Shown here: piece after piece, positions 47,581 to 56,926 of the stretch
Layout: every line of letters begins with the position of its first letter
Position numbering within the stretch: position 1 is the first letter of the stretch
From: DATFDN01 sp963756545
GTDB taxonomy: Bacteria > Pseudomonadota > Alphaproteobacteria > Acetobacterales > Acetobacteraceae
Assembly: GCA_963756545.1 (NCBI GenBank)
Contig: CAVWNY010000003.1
Coordinates: forward strand, 1,116,001 to 1,180,000
Direction of reading: 5' to 3'
DNA: 64,000 bases
The notes under the pieces: generated by a model
Database searches by the model: none
Told to the model about the DNA's origin: nothing
Seen by the model: the letters and a program-made list of their open reading frames with translations, nothing else
Translations under genes and position numbers: made by a program

Positions 47581-47741
47581 AGTTCAGCATCGGGCAGTTC
47601 GGTCGGAATGCCGGATTGGATTACGGCGGGGAATTTATACGGGAGATTGATCTAAATCGGATGTGCGGTAGCACCATGCCGTCAGACATTCGTGCTGATA
47701 TTTTTTGGACGACATCGGGACGCGCGCAGGCGTCACTGGCC

Positions 47742-47896
47742 TTAAGTGAGGCTCCGAAGAGTTGTGTCGTCGTTCCGATTGACCGATTGCCCGCGCATGT
47801 AAGCTTGCGGGCTACAGCCCATTCGGTGCGGAACGCGTAGATGAACGCCGACGTCGAGCCGTAGCCAAGTTCCATCGCCGTCTGTGTGACGTCTAG
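47742..47896 (-). pseudogene. AraC-family regulator C-terminal remnant cut by IS5
   Basis: The minus strand reads LDVTQTAMELGYGSTSAFIY and AFRTE, then after a one-base loss (one A in ACCGAATGGG) MGCSPQAYMRGQS. This is the second helix-turn-helix and C-terminal motif of AraC/XylS regulators. The gene is truncated exactly at the IS5 left end (47897), and nothing similar lies on the far side of the element. Between it and the integrase remnant (47591-47741) I see no gene. Confidence 0.7.
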
Positions 47897-49081
47897 GGAA
47901 CCTCTGATCAAGGCGGCACAGCGCTGGCGCGATCCGATTGGCTGGCGGGTTGGCTATCGTATGGCGATGAAGGTTGCCGGTCGAATGCCGCGTTCGCGGC
48001 ATATTGACCTTTGCGGGAATGTGCGGCCGTGTTTGGGACGCATTACGCCCGTCGGGCACGCAACAGCCGGTGGCGGCCGATGAACAGATTGGCCAGCGCA
48101 CAGGTCACAAACAGCCGGTGCGCGTTCTTGTCCAGGCCGCGATAGCGAACCTTGACGAAGCCGAACACCCGCTTGACCACGCCGATGCTGTGCTCGACTT
48201 TCGCCCGGACCCTCGACTTCGTTCGGTTACGCGCTTTCTCCGCCTCGTCCACCACGCCGCGGTGCCGATACCGGCGGTTGGTGAAGTCCTTGGCGTTCGG
48301 CGCATGCTCGCGGATCACCTCGGTTTGGCCGCGATACGCCTGGTCCCCCCAGACCCGGGTTTCCTCACCGTGCAGCAGGTCAGGCAGCACGGTGGCGTCG
48401 TGCACATTGGCCGCCGTCGCGACCACCGCGTGGATCAGCCTGGTCTTGCTGTCCACCCCGACATGCGCCTTCATCCCGAAATACCATTGCTGGCCCTTGC
48501 GGGTCTGATGCATCTCCGGGTCACGCGCCTTGGCGGCATCCTTGGTCGAACTCGGGGCGCTGATGATAGCCGCATCGACGATCGTGCCCGTGCTGAGCTT
48601 CAGGCCGTGCGCCTCCAAGTGCTCATGCACCTGTTCGAATATCTGCCGGCCCAGATCGTGCCGCTCCAACAGGTGACGCAACTTGCACACCGTCGTCTCG
48701 TCCGGAGCCGGCTCGCGGCCCAGGTCGATGCCGGAGAACCGGCGCATCGCCGCCGAGTCATACAGTGCCTCCTCCACCGCCGGATCCGACAGATTGAACC
48801 ACTGCTGCAGAAAGTAGATGCGCAGCATCCGCTCCAGCCCGACCGGCGGGCGGCCGTTGCCTGGCTTGGGATAAGCCGGCGCGATCAGGGCACATAGTTC
48901 GAGCCACGGCACCACCCGCTCCATGTCGGCCAGAAATGCCGCCCGACGCGTCGTCTTGGCGTAACGCTCGAACCCCACACTCGCCAACGTCGCCTGCCGC
49001 ATCTCCGTCGTCCCGGTTGTCCGAACCGGCTCTACATGCCGTTCCGTGACCGGGGCGAGGCCAACCTGATCAGAGAGTCCT
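47897..49081 (-). mobile_element. IS5 family insertion sequence, 1185 bp
   Basis: One full-length IS5-group transposase gene between imperfect inverted repeats: left GGAACCTCTGATCAAGGC, right (reverse complement) GGACTCTCTGATCAGGTT. The flanking tetranucleotides are CTAG (47893-47896) and TTAG (49082-49085). Both fit the family's YTAR target, but they are not identical, so either one base has mutated or the two ends come from different events. Confidence 0.85.
48043..49002 (-). CDS. IS5 family transposase
   Basis: A 319-residue DDE transposase of the IS5 group. The N-terminal DUF772-like region (GNGRPPVGLERMLRIYFLQQ) is followed by the catalytic core with D in GTIVDAAIISAPSSTK, D in VWGDQAYRG and E in RVRAKVEHSIGVVKRVFG. 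The KGQQWYFGMKAHVGVD segment is typical of the group. The frame is intact. Confidence 0.93.
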   Translation of the reverse strand: MRQATLASVGFERYAKTTRRAAFLADMERVVPWLELCALIAPAYPKPGNGRPPVGLERMLRIYFLQQWFNLSDPAVEEALYDSAAMRRFSGIDLGREPAPDETTVCKLRHLLERHDLGRQIFEQVHEHLEAHGLKLSTGTIVDAAIISAPSSTKDAAKARDPEMHQTRKGQQWYFGMKAHVGVDSKTRLIHAVVATAANVHDATVLPDLLHGEETRVWGDQAYRGQTEVIREHAPNAKDFTNRRYRHRGVVDEAEKARNRTKSRVRAKVEHSIGVVKRVFGFVKVRYRGLDKNAHRLFVTCALANLFIGRHRLLRARRA

Positions 49082-49113
49082 TAGTTGGGTGGCAGAGACT
49101 TCAAGTCTTCACC

Positions 49114-49200
49114 GTCATGCCCGGCGCAGGCCGGGCACCCACGTCTTTACTTGCGGCCCGAGAAAGACGTGGGTGGCCGGGCCAAGCCCGGCCATGACGA
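49114..49200. repeat. Inverted pair of a dispersed palindromic repeat
   Basis: Left arm 49114-49149 (CGTCATGCCCGGCGCAGGCC... to CACGTCTTT) and right arm 49164-49200 (AAAGACGTGGGTGGCCGGGCC... to CATGACG) are near-perfect inverse complements, separated by 14 bases. Each arm has an internal GGCCGGGC/GCCCGGCC hairpin. A third copy lies at 61072-61107. The repeat begins just after the IS5 element and marks the right edge of the island. Confidence 0.85.
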
Positions 49201-49271
49201 TGACAGTAATACCGGGGCCGATGCGAGCGGCCGGACAGTCGCGCAACATTGTCGAATCGGCTGAAACCGCT

Positions 49272-50594
49272 CTACAATCCATTCAACCGTGCGATGGGTT
49301 CGCGGTGCTTGCACATGGGTGGGCCTCTGGACGCCGGCTGGGCGGGGTTGTGAGCAGCGCGGCGACGCAGCATCGCGTCGAAGGCCCCGAACACGCGGCG
49401 CATCTGCGCTGGCTTGTAGGGGAACAGATCGGGCGGGTCCATCAGGTGGATGATGGCGGCGACATCCGCCTCGAACACCAGCAGGCGGCCGTCCGGGGTC
49501 TCTGCGCAGTCGATCTGGAAGTAGTCGAGCGCCATCCAGTCGTTCAGAGTGGCGAAAGCATCCGCGTGGCGGACGGCGAACCCGGTGTCGAATTCGGCCA
49601 TCTCGCGAGCCTCCTCCGCGCGGCGGTGTGCGCTCTCGGTCATGCCGGCGTTAAGGTAGTGAACCATCCAGTGCTCGGAAGCCGCCATGTGGCAGAGGAA
49701 CGGCCTGCGGTCGATGCAGGCGATGCGGTATTTGCGGAACAGCCCGTCAGCGCCCCGGTAGTCCACGAATTGCGTGACGAAGAACTCGTCCGCGGTCACG
49801 GTTGCCAGATAGGCTGCCAGATCGGCCGGGCCGTTGGCCTTCTCCAGGTTTTGGCCGCCGTGGGAGCCGACCGGACGGATGAGCACCGGGTGGCCCGAAG
49901 TCAGAAGCGGGATCCCCGAGTGGCCCGCGAGGTCGGACTGGAGGTGCGCGCGTGACAACCGCAGCACGGGCGGGCTGCAGAGCCGCGGCAGCGATGCCAG
50001 CCCGCTCGCGACCGTATCGCGGGACAGCCGCGCGATCACGGCGGGATCGTTCAGCACCGGGCGCGGCCAAGACTGATAGAGCGGCTGCAAGCGGCGCAGC
50101 GTCGCAGGGTCGGATTCGCTGACGGCGACGAACGCGACGTCGTGGTCCGGCACGCGGAACGGCAAGGGCTTGCCGGGAACCAGGAACAGCAGGTCGAGCC
50201 GCACGTCCAGGTGTGCGGTGATGAAGTCGAGCGGCGTGTTCACCATGAGGTCGCCGGGCGCGACCAGCGCCAGAAGCCGCAGCGGACGGGCCGAGTTGGC
50301 GGCGAACCCGTCGGCCACCCGGAACAGCCGGCATTCGTCCAGCGCCTCGCGTTGCAGCGCGCGCGATTGGCTGGGGCGGAAGCGCAGCGCATGCGCCAGC
50401 GCGACGTCCAGGATCAGCGCGGCGCGCTCGTCGGGCGTGGCGGCGGGGCGGTCGATGAAGCGGAGCAGCTCGTCCAGCCCATGATCGACGAACGCGCGAT
50501 GCGCCAGCGCCGCCGCGCCGTGGATCAGCGGCGGCGTGAGTTCGGGCGCCAGCGTGGGAATGGCGTCCCGCGAGGGCAGGGGGAGAATGTGCAC
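49272..50594 (-). CDS. ATP-grasp-like protein of unknown function
   Basis: A 440-residue protein. Its C-terminal half resembles an ATP-grasp domain: HPVLIRPVGSHGGQNLEKA suits the nucleotide-binding beta-hairpin, and DYFQIDCAETPDGRLLVFEAD suits the metal-binding end (Asp/Glu). The N-terminal half is helical, perhaps TPR-like, followed by a Rossmann-like region (LLALVAPGDLMVNTPLDFI). The start is a GTG at 50594 with AGGAG nine bases upstream. Related proteins occur in alphaproteobacteria without known function; a peptide ligase role is possible. Confidence 0.65.
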   Translation of the reverse strand: MHILPLPSRDAIPTLAPELTPPLIHGAAALAHRAFVDHGLDELLRFIDRPAATPDERAALILDVALAHALRFRPSQSRALQREALDECRLFRVADGFAANSARPLRLLALVAPGDLMVNTPLDFITAHLDVRLDLLFLVPGKPLPFRVPDHDVAFVAVSESDPATLRRLQPLYQSWPRPVLNDPAVIARLSRDTVASGLASLPRLCSPPVLRLSRAHLQSDLAGHSGIPLLTSGHPVLIRPVGSHGGQNLEKANGPADLAAYLATVTADEFFVTQFVDYRGADGLFRKYRIACIDRRPFLCHMAASEHWMVHYLNAGMTESAHRRAEEAREMAEFDTGFAVRHADAFATLNDWMALDYFQIDCAETPDGRLLVFEADVAAIIHLMDPPDLFPYKPAQMRRVFGAFDAMLRRRAAHNPAQPASRGPPMCKHREPIARLNGL

Positions 50595-50677
50595 GAGAAC
50601 GCTCCTGTGGGCGCATAGTGCCTCGCGGCGCTGAATCAGGCGTTAAGACCGTGGGCACGCGGAAGGATAATCTCGCG

Positions 50678-51103
50678 ATGAAGGTCGTCGACATCATGAC
50701 CACCGCGGTTGAGTTCATCGCCGCCGACGCCACGGTGAAGGAGGCCGCCGAGCTGATGGGCGAGCTCGACGTGGGCGGGCTGCCGGCGGGGTCGGAGGAG
50801 CGGATGGAGGGCGTCGTCACCGACCGCGACATCCTCTACCGCGTCGTGGCGCGCGGGCTCGATCCCGGGCAAGTGCGGGTGCGCGACGTGCTCTCGCGTC
50901 CCGTGATCGCCTGCGGGGAGGACGACACGATCACGGCCGCCATGGACATGATGGCCGCGAACCATATCCGACGGATGCCGGTGCGCGACGCCGGAGGGCG
51001 GATCACCGGGTGGATCACGCTCGCCGACTTGGCGCGCAAGCTGCTGGTCGACAACGAGATGCTCCAGGGCACGCTCCGCGCGATGACGGAGCCGGAGGGC
51101 TGA
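50678..51103 (+). CDS. CBS domain-pair protein
   Basis: A 141-residue protein made of two CBS motifs (VVDIMTTAVEFIAADATVKEA and VRDVLSRPVIACGEDDTITA), which together bind adenosyl nucleotides. No effector domain is attached. The ATG at 50678 has GGAAGGA ten bases upstream. It is divergent from the ATP-grasp-like gene (84 bases apart). Confidence 0.9.
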   Translation: MKVVDIMTTAVEFIAADATVKEAAELMGELDVGGLPAGSEERMEGVVTDRDILYRVVARGLDPGQVRVRDVLSRPVIACGEDDTITAAMDMMAANHIRRMPVRDAGGRITGWITLADLARKLLVDNEMLQGTLRAMTEPEG

Positions 51104-51122
51104 GCAAGGCCCGACCGCCTTC

Positions 51123-51743
51123 TCAGCGGCGGTAGCGGCGGTTGGCGCTGCGGATCACCTCGGTCGGCAGGTCGAGGCGGGCGGCGAGGTAGTCGAGGAA
51201 AAGCTGTCCCGCCGGGTCGTGCGACGGACCGGCGGCCAGCGCGACGACATAGGCATAAGGCGCCATGTCGGACTGCTGGACTTCGTGCAGCATGCGGCTA
51301 AGCGGGCGCGGCGTCTCCAGCGCGGCGCGCAGGGCCGCTTGCACTGCCGGCTCGGCGCCCACCGTGCCGAGCCAGGATGTCGCCGCCTCGATCCGGGCGG
51401 CATCCGGCGGCGTGGGGTCGGCCAGCAGCACAACCGCCATGACCTGCGCCAGCAGCGCCGCCTGGGGCGGCTCGAGCATCCGGAAGTTCACGGTGAGCGG
51501 ATAGAGCGTCTGATGGCGATTCTGTACCCAGGCGTGCAGCACCTTGCCGCCCAGGCTCTCCATCACGACGGCGCGGGGGGAGGCAAGCTGGCGCTGCCGT
51601 CGGCCGGGGCTGCCGCCGGCCAGCAGCCCGGCGTCCAGAAGCGCCGGCGGTAGGCCGGTCGCGTGCGCCGCCAGCTCCTCCGCCTGGCCGTCGCGCTGGC
51701 CATTCCCGTCCGATGTCCCGAACAGGCGTGACAGCAGCCCCAT
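51123..51743 (-). CDS. TerB-like/DUF533 family protein
   Basis: A 206-residue protein with a low-complexity N-terminus (LLSRLFGTSDGNGQRDGQAEE) and a C-terminal helical domain that resembles the TerB-like part of DUF533 (LLAQVMAVVLLADPTPPDAAR, then FLDYLAARLDLPTEVIRSANR). Its function is unknown. It ends a minus-strand run behind the response regulator (five bases apart) and may be cotranscribed with the two-component genes. Confidence 0.55.
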   Translation of the reverse strand: MGLLSRLFGTSDGNGQRDGQAEELAAHATGLPPALLDAGLLAGGSPGRRQRQLASPRAVVMESLGGKVLHAWVQNRHQTLYPLTVNFRMLEPPQAALLAQVMAVVLLADPTPPDAARIEAATSWLGTVGAEPAVQAALRAALETPRPLSRMLHEVQQSDMAPYAYVVALAAGPSHDPAGQLFLDYLAARLDLPTEVIRSANRRYRR

Positions 51744-51748
51744 CCGGC

Positions 51749-52135
51749 TCAGCGCCCAGCGGGTGCGGCGGCGCCGCCGGTCAGGGCCTCGATCTGGGCC
51801 AAGAGGCGCGAGAAATCGACCGGCTTCGGATGATAGTCGTCGCAGCCGGCCGCCAGCGCCTTCTCCCGATCACCCGACATGGCGTGGGCGGTCAGCGCGA
51901 TGATCGGAACCTTGGCCGTCTCGGCGCTCGATTTCAGCACTCCCGCCGCCGTCCAGCCGTCCATCACCGGCAGGTTCATGTCGAGCAGCACCACATCGGG
52001 CGGCGCGGCGCGGGCCTTGTCCACACCCTCTTGCCCGTCCATCGCCACCGAGACCTCGTACCCGCGGCGCTTGAAGCGGCGGGAGAGGAAATCCCAGATC
52101 TCCTCGTGATCCTCAACCAGCAAGATTCGCGTCAT
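51749..52135 (-). CDS. Single-domain response regulator
   Basis: A 128-residue receiver domain without an output domain. The acidic pocket (VEDHEE), phospho-acceptor Asp in VVLLDMNLPVMDG, Thr in IALTAHAMSGD and Lys in YHPKPVDF are all present. The ATG overlaps the histidine kinase stop (ATGA), so it is a likely partner of the kinase, possibly in a phosphorelay. Confidence 0.92.
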   Translation of the reverse strand: MTRILLVEDHEEIWDFLSRRFKRRGYEVSVAMDGQEGVDKARAAPPDVVLLDMNLPVMDGWTAAGVLKSSAETAKVPIIALTAHAMSGDREKALAAGCDDYHPKPVDFSRLLAQIEALTGGAAAPAGR

Positions 52136-54534
52136 GCCTCCGCTCCCTTGCTTCCCGCATGACCCTCGCGAGCTTGCGCGAGCACCTCGCGCAGCTCCCG
52201 CGCGAGGTCGCGCAGGCTGATGCTGCCCTTGATCACAACCTGATCCGCCTGCTGTTCCAGCCGCGCGCGTTCGGCCGCCGTCATGTCTTTCGCGGTCAGC
52301 ACCACCACGGGGATGTCACGTCCCTCGGGGCGCGCGCGCAGCGCGGCGAGGAAGTCGAAGCCGTTCATGATCGGCATCATCAGGTCGAGCAGGATCAGCG
52401 CCGGCGTGGCATCCGCCATGCGGGCAAGCGCTTCGCGTCCATTGGCCGCATCCGTGACGCGCCAGCCGTCGCGCGCGAGCATCGTGCGCAGCCGGTCGCG
52501 CGCATCCGCGTCGTCGTCCACCACCAGCACGTCGGCAGTCGCCTGCACGTGACGATAGCGGTCCATGATGGCCTTGAGATGGTCCCACTCGATCGGCTTC
52601 ACGAGATAATCCGTGGCGCCCAGCGTGTAGCCGAGGCTCTGCTCGTTCACGACAGAGACCATCACCACAGGGGTGTGGCCCAGCTCGGGGTCCGAGCGGA
52701 TGGCGTGCAGCACGGACCAGCCATCCAGGTGGGGCATCTCCACATCCAGCAGCACCACGCTAGGCCTGAGCGCGCGCACCAGGGCGAGGCCGGCACGGCC
52801 GTCGGCAGCGGTCCGGGCGTGGAACCCCTCGCGTTGCAGGAACCGCGTCAGCAAGTCGCGCGCCGCCGGGTCGTCATCGATCACCAGCACGCAGTCGCCC
52901 GGCTCTGGTCCGGACGCAGAGCGCGCCTCCTCGGGGGGCGCGTGCGTGGCGCTCGTGTCGAGCACGGCCGGAATCTCGATCGTGAACACCGAACCTTGCC
53001 CGGGCACGCTCTCGACGCGCACATCGCCGCCCATCATCCGGCAGAACGCGCGGGTGATCGAAAGGCCCAGCCCCGTGCCGCCGAACTGCCGCGTGGTGGA
53101 CTCGTCGGCCTGGCTGAAGCGCTGGAACAGCTTGGCGAGCTGCTCCTCGGTCATGCCGATGCCGCTGTCGCGCACGGCGAACATCAGCCAGGGGCGCCCG
53201 TCATGGGTCTTGCGGCTTGCGTGCAGCGCGATCGAGCCCTTTTCGGTAAACTTCGCGGCGTTGCTGAGCAGGTTCAGCAGGCATTGCTTCACCTTGACCT
53301 GGTCGGTGCGCGCCATGCCGAGCCCGTCGGCGAGGTCGAGCACCAGACGATTCTCCTTCTTCTCGGCGAGCGGCTCGGCCGTCGCCGCCAACTCGCGCAG
53401 CGTCTCGGCGACGTCGAAGCGTTCGGCGGCGACGGTCATCCGCCCGGCCTCGATCTTCGAAAGGTCGAGCACGTCGTTGATCAGGCTCAGCAGGTGCCGG
53501 GCATTGGCGGTGATTTTGGCCAGATCCTCCAGCAGATGCGGCTGGCCAAGATCCTGGATCTCCTCCTCCAGCATCTCCGTGTAGCCGATCACCGCCGACA
53601 GCGGCGTGCGCAGTTCGTGGCTCATGTTGGCAATGAACTTGCTTTTCGCCCGGTTGGCCGCCTCGGCTTCGTCGCGCGCCGCCTCCAGCTCGGCCTTCGC
53701 GAGCCGGGATTCGGTCACGTCGGTGTGGATGCCGATCCACTCCCGTATCGCGCTCTTGTCGTCCAGGATCGGCACGGCGAAACCCTGCATGTAGCGCCAT
53801 TCCCCGTTGTGGCGACGCATCCGATGCTCCACCTCGTACCGCGAGCGGTTGGTCAGCGCGCGATCCCAGGCCTCCGCGGTGAGGGCGCGGTCCTCGGGGT
53901 GGATCACCTCCATCCAGCCGGAGCCGCGCAGCGCCTCAAAGCTCTGGCCGGTGAACGCGCTCCAGCGCGGCTGCGGCCACTCGAACTCGCCGCTGGCGGG
54001 CATGTTCCAGATGATGTCGGCCGAGGCGTCCATAAGTGTGCGGAATCGCTCCTCGCTGCCGCGCAGCCGTTCCTCGCCGGCCAGTTGGTCCGTAATATCG
54101 GTGTTGGTGCCGAACCAGCGCACGATGCGACCCTCCGCGTCACGCTGCGGCAGGGCGCGTGAGAGGAACCAACGGAAGGCGCCGTCGTGGCGGCGCAGGG
54201 GGAACGTGTCCTCCCATGCCTCCCCCGTCGCGAATGAGTGCCTCACGCGTTCGTTCACCCGCTCCAGGTGGTCGGGGTGATGCGCCGCCTCCCAGCCCCA
54301 GCCCTGCATCTCCGCGGCGCTGATGCCGGTATAGTCGTACCAGCGGCGGTTGTACCAGAAAATCCAGCCCGCCCCGTCGGCGATCCAGGCAAGCTGCGGA
54401 ATGCGATCGGCGAGATTGCGGAAATCCGCCTCTGTAGGCTGTATGGTCGTCCCGGCCACCGCGCTGTCCGCGTCGGCGATCGGTCGAACATCGCTTCGGG
54501 GTTGCGCGTCCTCAGTCATGCTTGTCTCGATCAT
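52132..54534 (-). CDS. Hybrid sensor histidine kinase with two receiver domains
   Basis: A large hybrid kinase of about 800 residues from the ATG at 54534 (MIETSMTEDAQ); the open frame reaches 54708, but the upstream part is not domain-like. Order: two PAS/PAC domains (LAWIADGAGWIFWYNRRW; IIWNMPASGEFEWPQPRW), HisKA with phosphorylated His in ANMSHELRTPLSAVIGY, HATPase with N box NLLSNAAKF, G1 DSGIGM and G2 GGTGLGLS, then two receivers with Asp in VVLLDVEMPHLDG and LILLDLMMPIMNG. There is no transmembrane segment, so it senses a cytoplasmic signal. A receiver protein follows. Confidence 0.93.
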   Translation of the reverse strand: MIETSMTEDAQPRSDVRPIADADSAVAGTTIQPTEADFRNLADRIPQLAWIADGAGWIFWYNRRWYDYTGISAAEMQGWGWEAAHHPDHLERVNERVRHSFATGEAWEDTFPLRRHDGAFRWFLSRALPQRDAEGRIVRWFGTNTDITDQLAGEERLRGSEERFRTLMDASADIIWNMPASGEFEWPQPRWSAFTGQSFEALRGSGWMEVIHPEDRALTAEAWDRALTNRSRYEVEHRMRRHNGEWRYMQGFAVPILDDKSAIREWIGIHTDVTESRLAKAELEAARDEAEAANRAKSKFIANMSHELRTPLSAVIGYTEMLEEEIQDLGQPHLLEDLAKITANARHLLSLINDVLDLSKIEAGRMTVAAERFDVAETLRELAATAEPLAEKKENRLVLDLADGLGMARTDQVKVKQCLLNLLSNAAKFTEKGSIALHASRKTHDGRPWLMFAVRDSGIGMTEEQLAKLFQRFSQADESTTRQFGGTGLGLSITRAFCRMMGGDVRVESVPGQGSVFTIEIPAVLDTSATHAPPEEARSASGPEPGDCVLVIDDDPAARDLLTRFLQREGFHARTAADGRAGLALVRALRPSVVLLDVEMPHLDGWSVLHAIRSDPELGHTPVVMVSVVNEQSLGYTLGATDYLVKPIEWDHLKAIMDRYRHVQATADVLVVDDDADARDRLRTMLARDGWRVTDAANGREALARMADATPALILLDLMMPIMNGFDFLAALRARPEGRDIPVVVLTAKDMTAAERARLEQQADQVVIKGSISLRDLARELREVLAQAREGHAGSKGAEA

Positions 54535-54664
54535 TGGAGAAGAGCCGGGCAATGGGCCTTCTTGAACGCACGATGGCCCGATCGGCTTCCCCGGCCGAGG
54601 CAACTGATCGGCAGTCGGGCTGTTCCAACGCGCATCGAATTCTGAGTAGGAGCCGGCCACGTCC

Positions 54665-56437
54665 ATGACTTTGCCGCAAGCCGAGGCCTTCGGGCTGATC
54701 GGGGTCACGATCGCGTTCTTCGTCTGGGGCGGGCTGCCCTACGACCTGATCGCGCTGGGCGCCCTGCTGATCGGGATCGCCATCGGCCTGGTGCCGGCCG
54801 CGCGCGCTTTCGATGGGTTCAGCAACGAGGTTGTCATCATCATCGCCGCCGCCCTGGTGGTGAGCGAGGCGGTCGCGCGCTCCGGCGTGGTGGAGAGCGT
54901 GATGCGCCCTCTGCTGCCCCGGCTGCGCACCGTTCGCACGCAAGTCCCCGTTCTGGTCGGGGCGACGATGCTGCTGTCGATGGTCACCAAGAACGTCGGC
55001 GCGCTCGCCATCCTGATGCCGGTCGCCCTCCAGGTCGCCCGTCGCACCAACACGCCGCCGTCTTACCTCTTGATGCCGATGGCCTTCGCCTCGCTGCTAG
55101 GCGGGACCGTCACCCTGGTCGGCACCTCGCCCAACATCCTCATGGCGACCGTGCGCCAGCAGGTTCTGGGCAAACCGTTCGGCATGTTCGACTACACGCC
55201 CGTTGGCCTCAGCGTCGCGGTGCTCGGGGTCGTATTCCTCTCGTTCGGCTGGCGGCTACTCCCGCGCGGGCGCAAAGCGGTCGCCTCGATGGAGGATGCG
55301 TTCACGATAGATGACTACACCGCCGAGGCGCGCCTCGCCCCGGACTCGCCCGCCGCCGGCCGCACCGTCGCCGAACTGGAGCGGATGGGCGACGGCGAGG
55401 TGGCGGTGGCGACGGTCGTGCGCGAGCGGTTCCGCCGCTTCGTGCCGACGCCGGACTGGCGTCTGCGCGAGGACGACGTCGTGCTGCTGCGCGGCGAGCC
55501 GGCGGACCTCGAACGCCTGGTCGCCCGTGCCCGGCTGCATCTGGCGGGCGAGGCCGCCGGGGAGGGGGGCGCGGGCGGCGACATCATGGTGATCGAAGGC
55601 GTGGTCACGGGCGACAGCAAGCTCGTCGGCCGCACGCCAGCGCAGCTGGACCTCCAGCGCCGGCAAGGGATCGGCCTGCTCGCGGTCAGTCGCAGCGGTC
55701 AGAGCATTGGGCAGCGTCTTTCGACGGTGCGGCTTGCCGCCGGCGACGTGGTGGTGCTCAAGGGCTCCTCTGCCGCCCTGCCCGAGGCGCTGGGCGATTT
55801 GCGCGTGTTGCCGTTGGCCGAGCGGAGCATTGCGCTAGGCCGCAGCAAACGGAGTTTGGTGCCGATCGGCGTGCTGGCGCTGGCGATGGCGCTTGTGGCC
55901 GCAAACCTCGTCTCGGTCGCGGTCGCGTTCTTCGGCGCGACGGTGGTGCTGCTGCTGCTGCGCGTGATGACCATGGACGAGGCGTACGAGACCGTGGAGT
56001 GGCACATCCTGGTGCTGCTCGGGGCGCTGATCCCGCTCAGCCATGCTATCACCGAGACCGGCGGCACGAAGCTGATCGCGAGTTTGCTGACGGGTGCGGT
56101 CCACGCGATGCCGCCGATGGGCGCGCTGGCGATCGTGCTGGTCATCACGATGGCGGTGACGCCCTTCCTGCACAACGCCCCCACCGTGCTCGTTTTCGGG
56201 CCGATCGCGGCGGGCGTGGCGGCCGGCCTCGGCCTGCGCCCCGATCCGTTTCTGATGGCGGTGGCGTTGGGCGCGGGCTGCGACTTTCTCACCCCGATCG
56301 GGCATCAATGCAACACGCTGGTCATGGGGCCGGGCGGCTATCGGTTTGTCGACTATCCGCGCCTCGGCCTGCCGCTCTCGGCGTTGGTGGTCGCGGCCGG
56401 CGTTCCGCTGATCGCGCTCGTCTGGCCGCTCCATTGA
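54665..56437 (+). CDS. SLC13-family permease with two TrkA-C domains
   Basis: A 590-residue permease of the SLC13/DASS type, likely importing anions such as dicarboxylates or sulfate. Helical blocks at residues 5-190 and 395-590 flank two RCK_C (TrkA-C) domains (ARLAPDSPAAGRTVAELERM and the later LVGRTPAQLDLQRRQGIGLL). Family motifs include LLGGTVTLVGTSPNIL and the helix end GHQCNTLVMGPGGY. The substrate cannot be read from sequence. It is convergent with the ohrR-like gene. Confidence 0.88.
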   Translation: MTLPQAEAFGLIGVTIAFFVWGGLPYDLIALGALLIGIAIGLVPAARAFDGFSNEVVIIIAAALVVSEAVARSGVVESVMRPLLPRLRTVRTQVPVLVGATMLLSMVTKNVGALAILMPVALQVARRTNTPPSYLLMPMAFASLLGGTVTLVGTSPNILMATVRQQVLGKPFGMFDYTPVGLSVAVLGVVFLSFGWRLLPRGRKAVASMEDAFTIDDYTAEARLAPDSPAAGRTVAELERMGDGEVAVATVVRERFRRFVPTPDWRLREDDVVLLRGEPADLERLVARARLHLAGEAAGEGGAGGDIMVIEGVVTGDSKLVGRTPAQLDLQRRQGIGLLAVSRSGQSIGQRLSTVRLAAGDVVVLKGSSAALPEALGDLRVLPLAERSIALGRSKRSLVPIGVLALAMALVAANLVSVAVAFFGATVVLLLLRVMTMDEAYETVEWHILVLLGALIPLSHAITETGGTKLIASLLTGAVHAMPPMGALAIVLVITMAVTPFLHNAPTVLVFGPIAAGVAAGLGLRPDPFLMAVALGAGCDFLTPIGHQCNTLVMGPGGYRFVDYPRLGLPLSALVVAAGVPLIALVWPLH

Positions 56438-56443
56438 GGCGGC

Positions 56444-56926
56444 TCAGACGGGGTCGCCCCGCGCCACCCCACGACCTTGCAGAGCTATCAGGACCTGGTT
56501 CAGCTCGTCGCGCAGGCGGGTGATCTCGGCTTCGCCCATCCCCAGCCGGCAGACGATGTCGCGACGCACGTCCAGCGCCTCGTCGCGCAGCGCGCGGCCG
56601 TGTTCTGTCAGCGCGATCTCGACCTCCCGCTCGTCGCTGGTCCGGCGGCGCCTGTGCACTAGACCGGCCGCCTCCATGCGCTTGAGCAAGGGCGTGAGCG
56701 TCCCGGAATCGAGCATCAGGCCGCGCCCAAGCTCCGAGACCGTTCGGTGATCGGTTTCCCAAAGCGCCATCAGCACGAGGTACTGCGGGTAGGTGACGCC
56801 GAGTTCGGACAATTTCGGCCTATACGCCCGCACGATCGCGTTGGCGGCGGCGTAGAGGCCGAAGCAGAGTTGGTTGTCGAGCCGCAACGGATCGTAGGGG
56901 TCCGGCGATCTTGTGTCCGGGGTCAT
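56444..56926 (-). CDS. OhrR-like MarR family regulator
   Basis: A 160-residue MarR-family repressor. The N-terminal LDNQLCFGLYAAANAI contains the peroxidatic Cys position of OhrR, and VTYPQYLVLMALWE and the winged-helix DSGTLTPLLKRMEAAGLV are typical of that branch, which senses organic hydroperoxides. The start chosen is the ATG at 56926. No ohr gene, the usual target, lies nearby; the target may be the divergent small gene at 57049 or elsewhere. Confidence 0.85.
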   Translation of the reverse strand: MTPDTRSPDPYDPLRLDNQLCFGLYAAANAIVRAYRPKLSELGVTYPQYLVLMALWETDHRTVSELGRGLMLDSGTLTPLLKRMEAAGLVHRRRRTSDEREVEIALTEHGRALRDEALDVRRDIVCRLGMGEAEITRLRDELNQVLIALQGRGVARGDPV

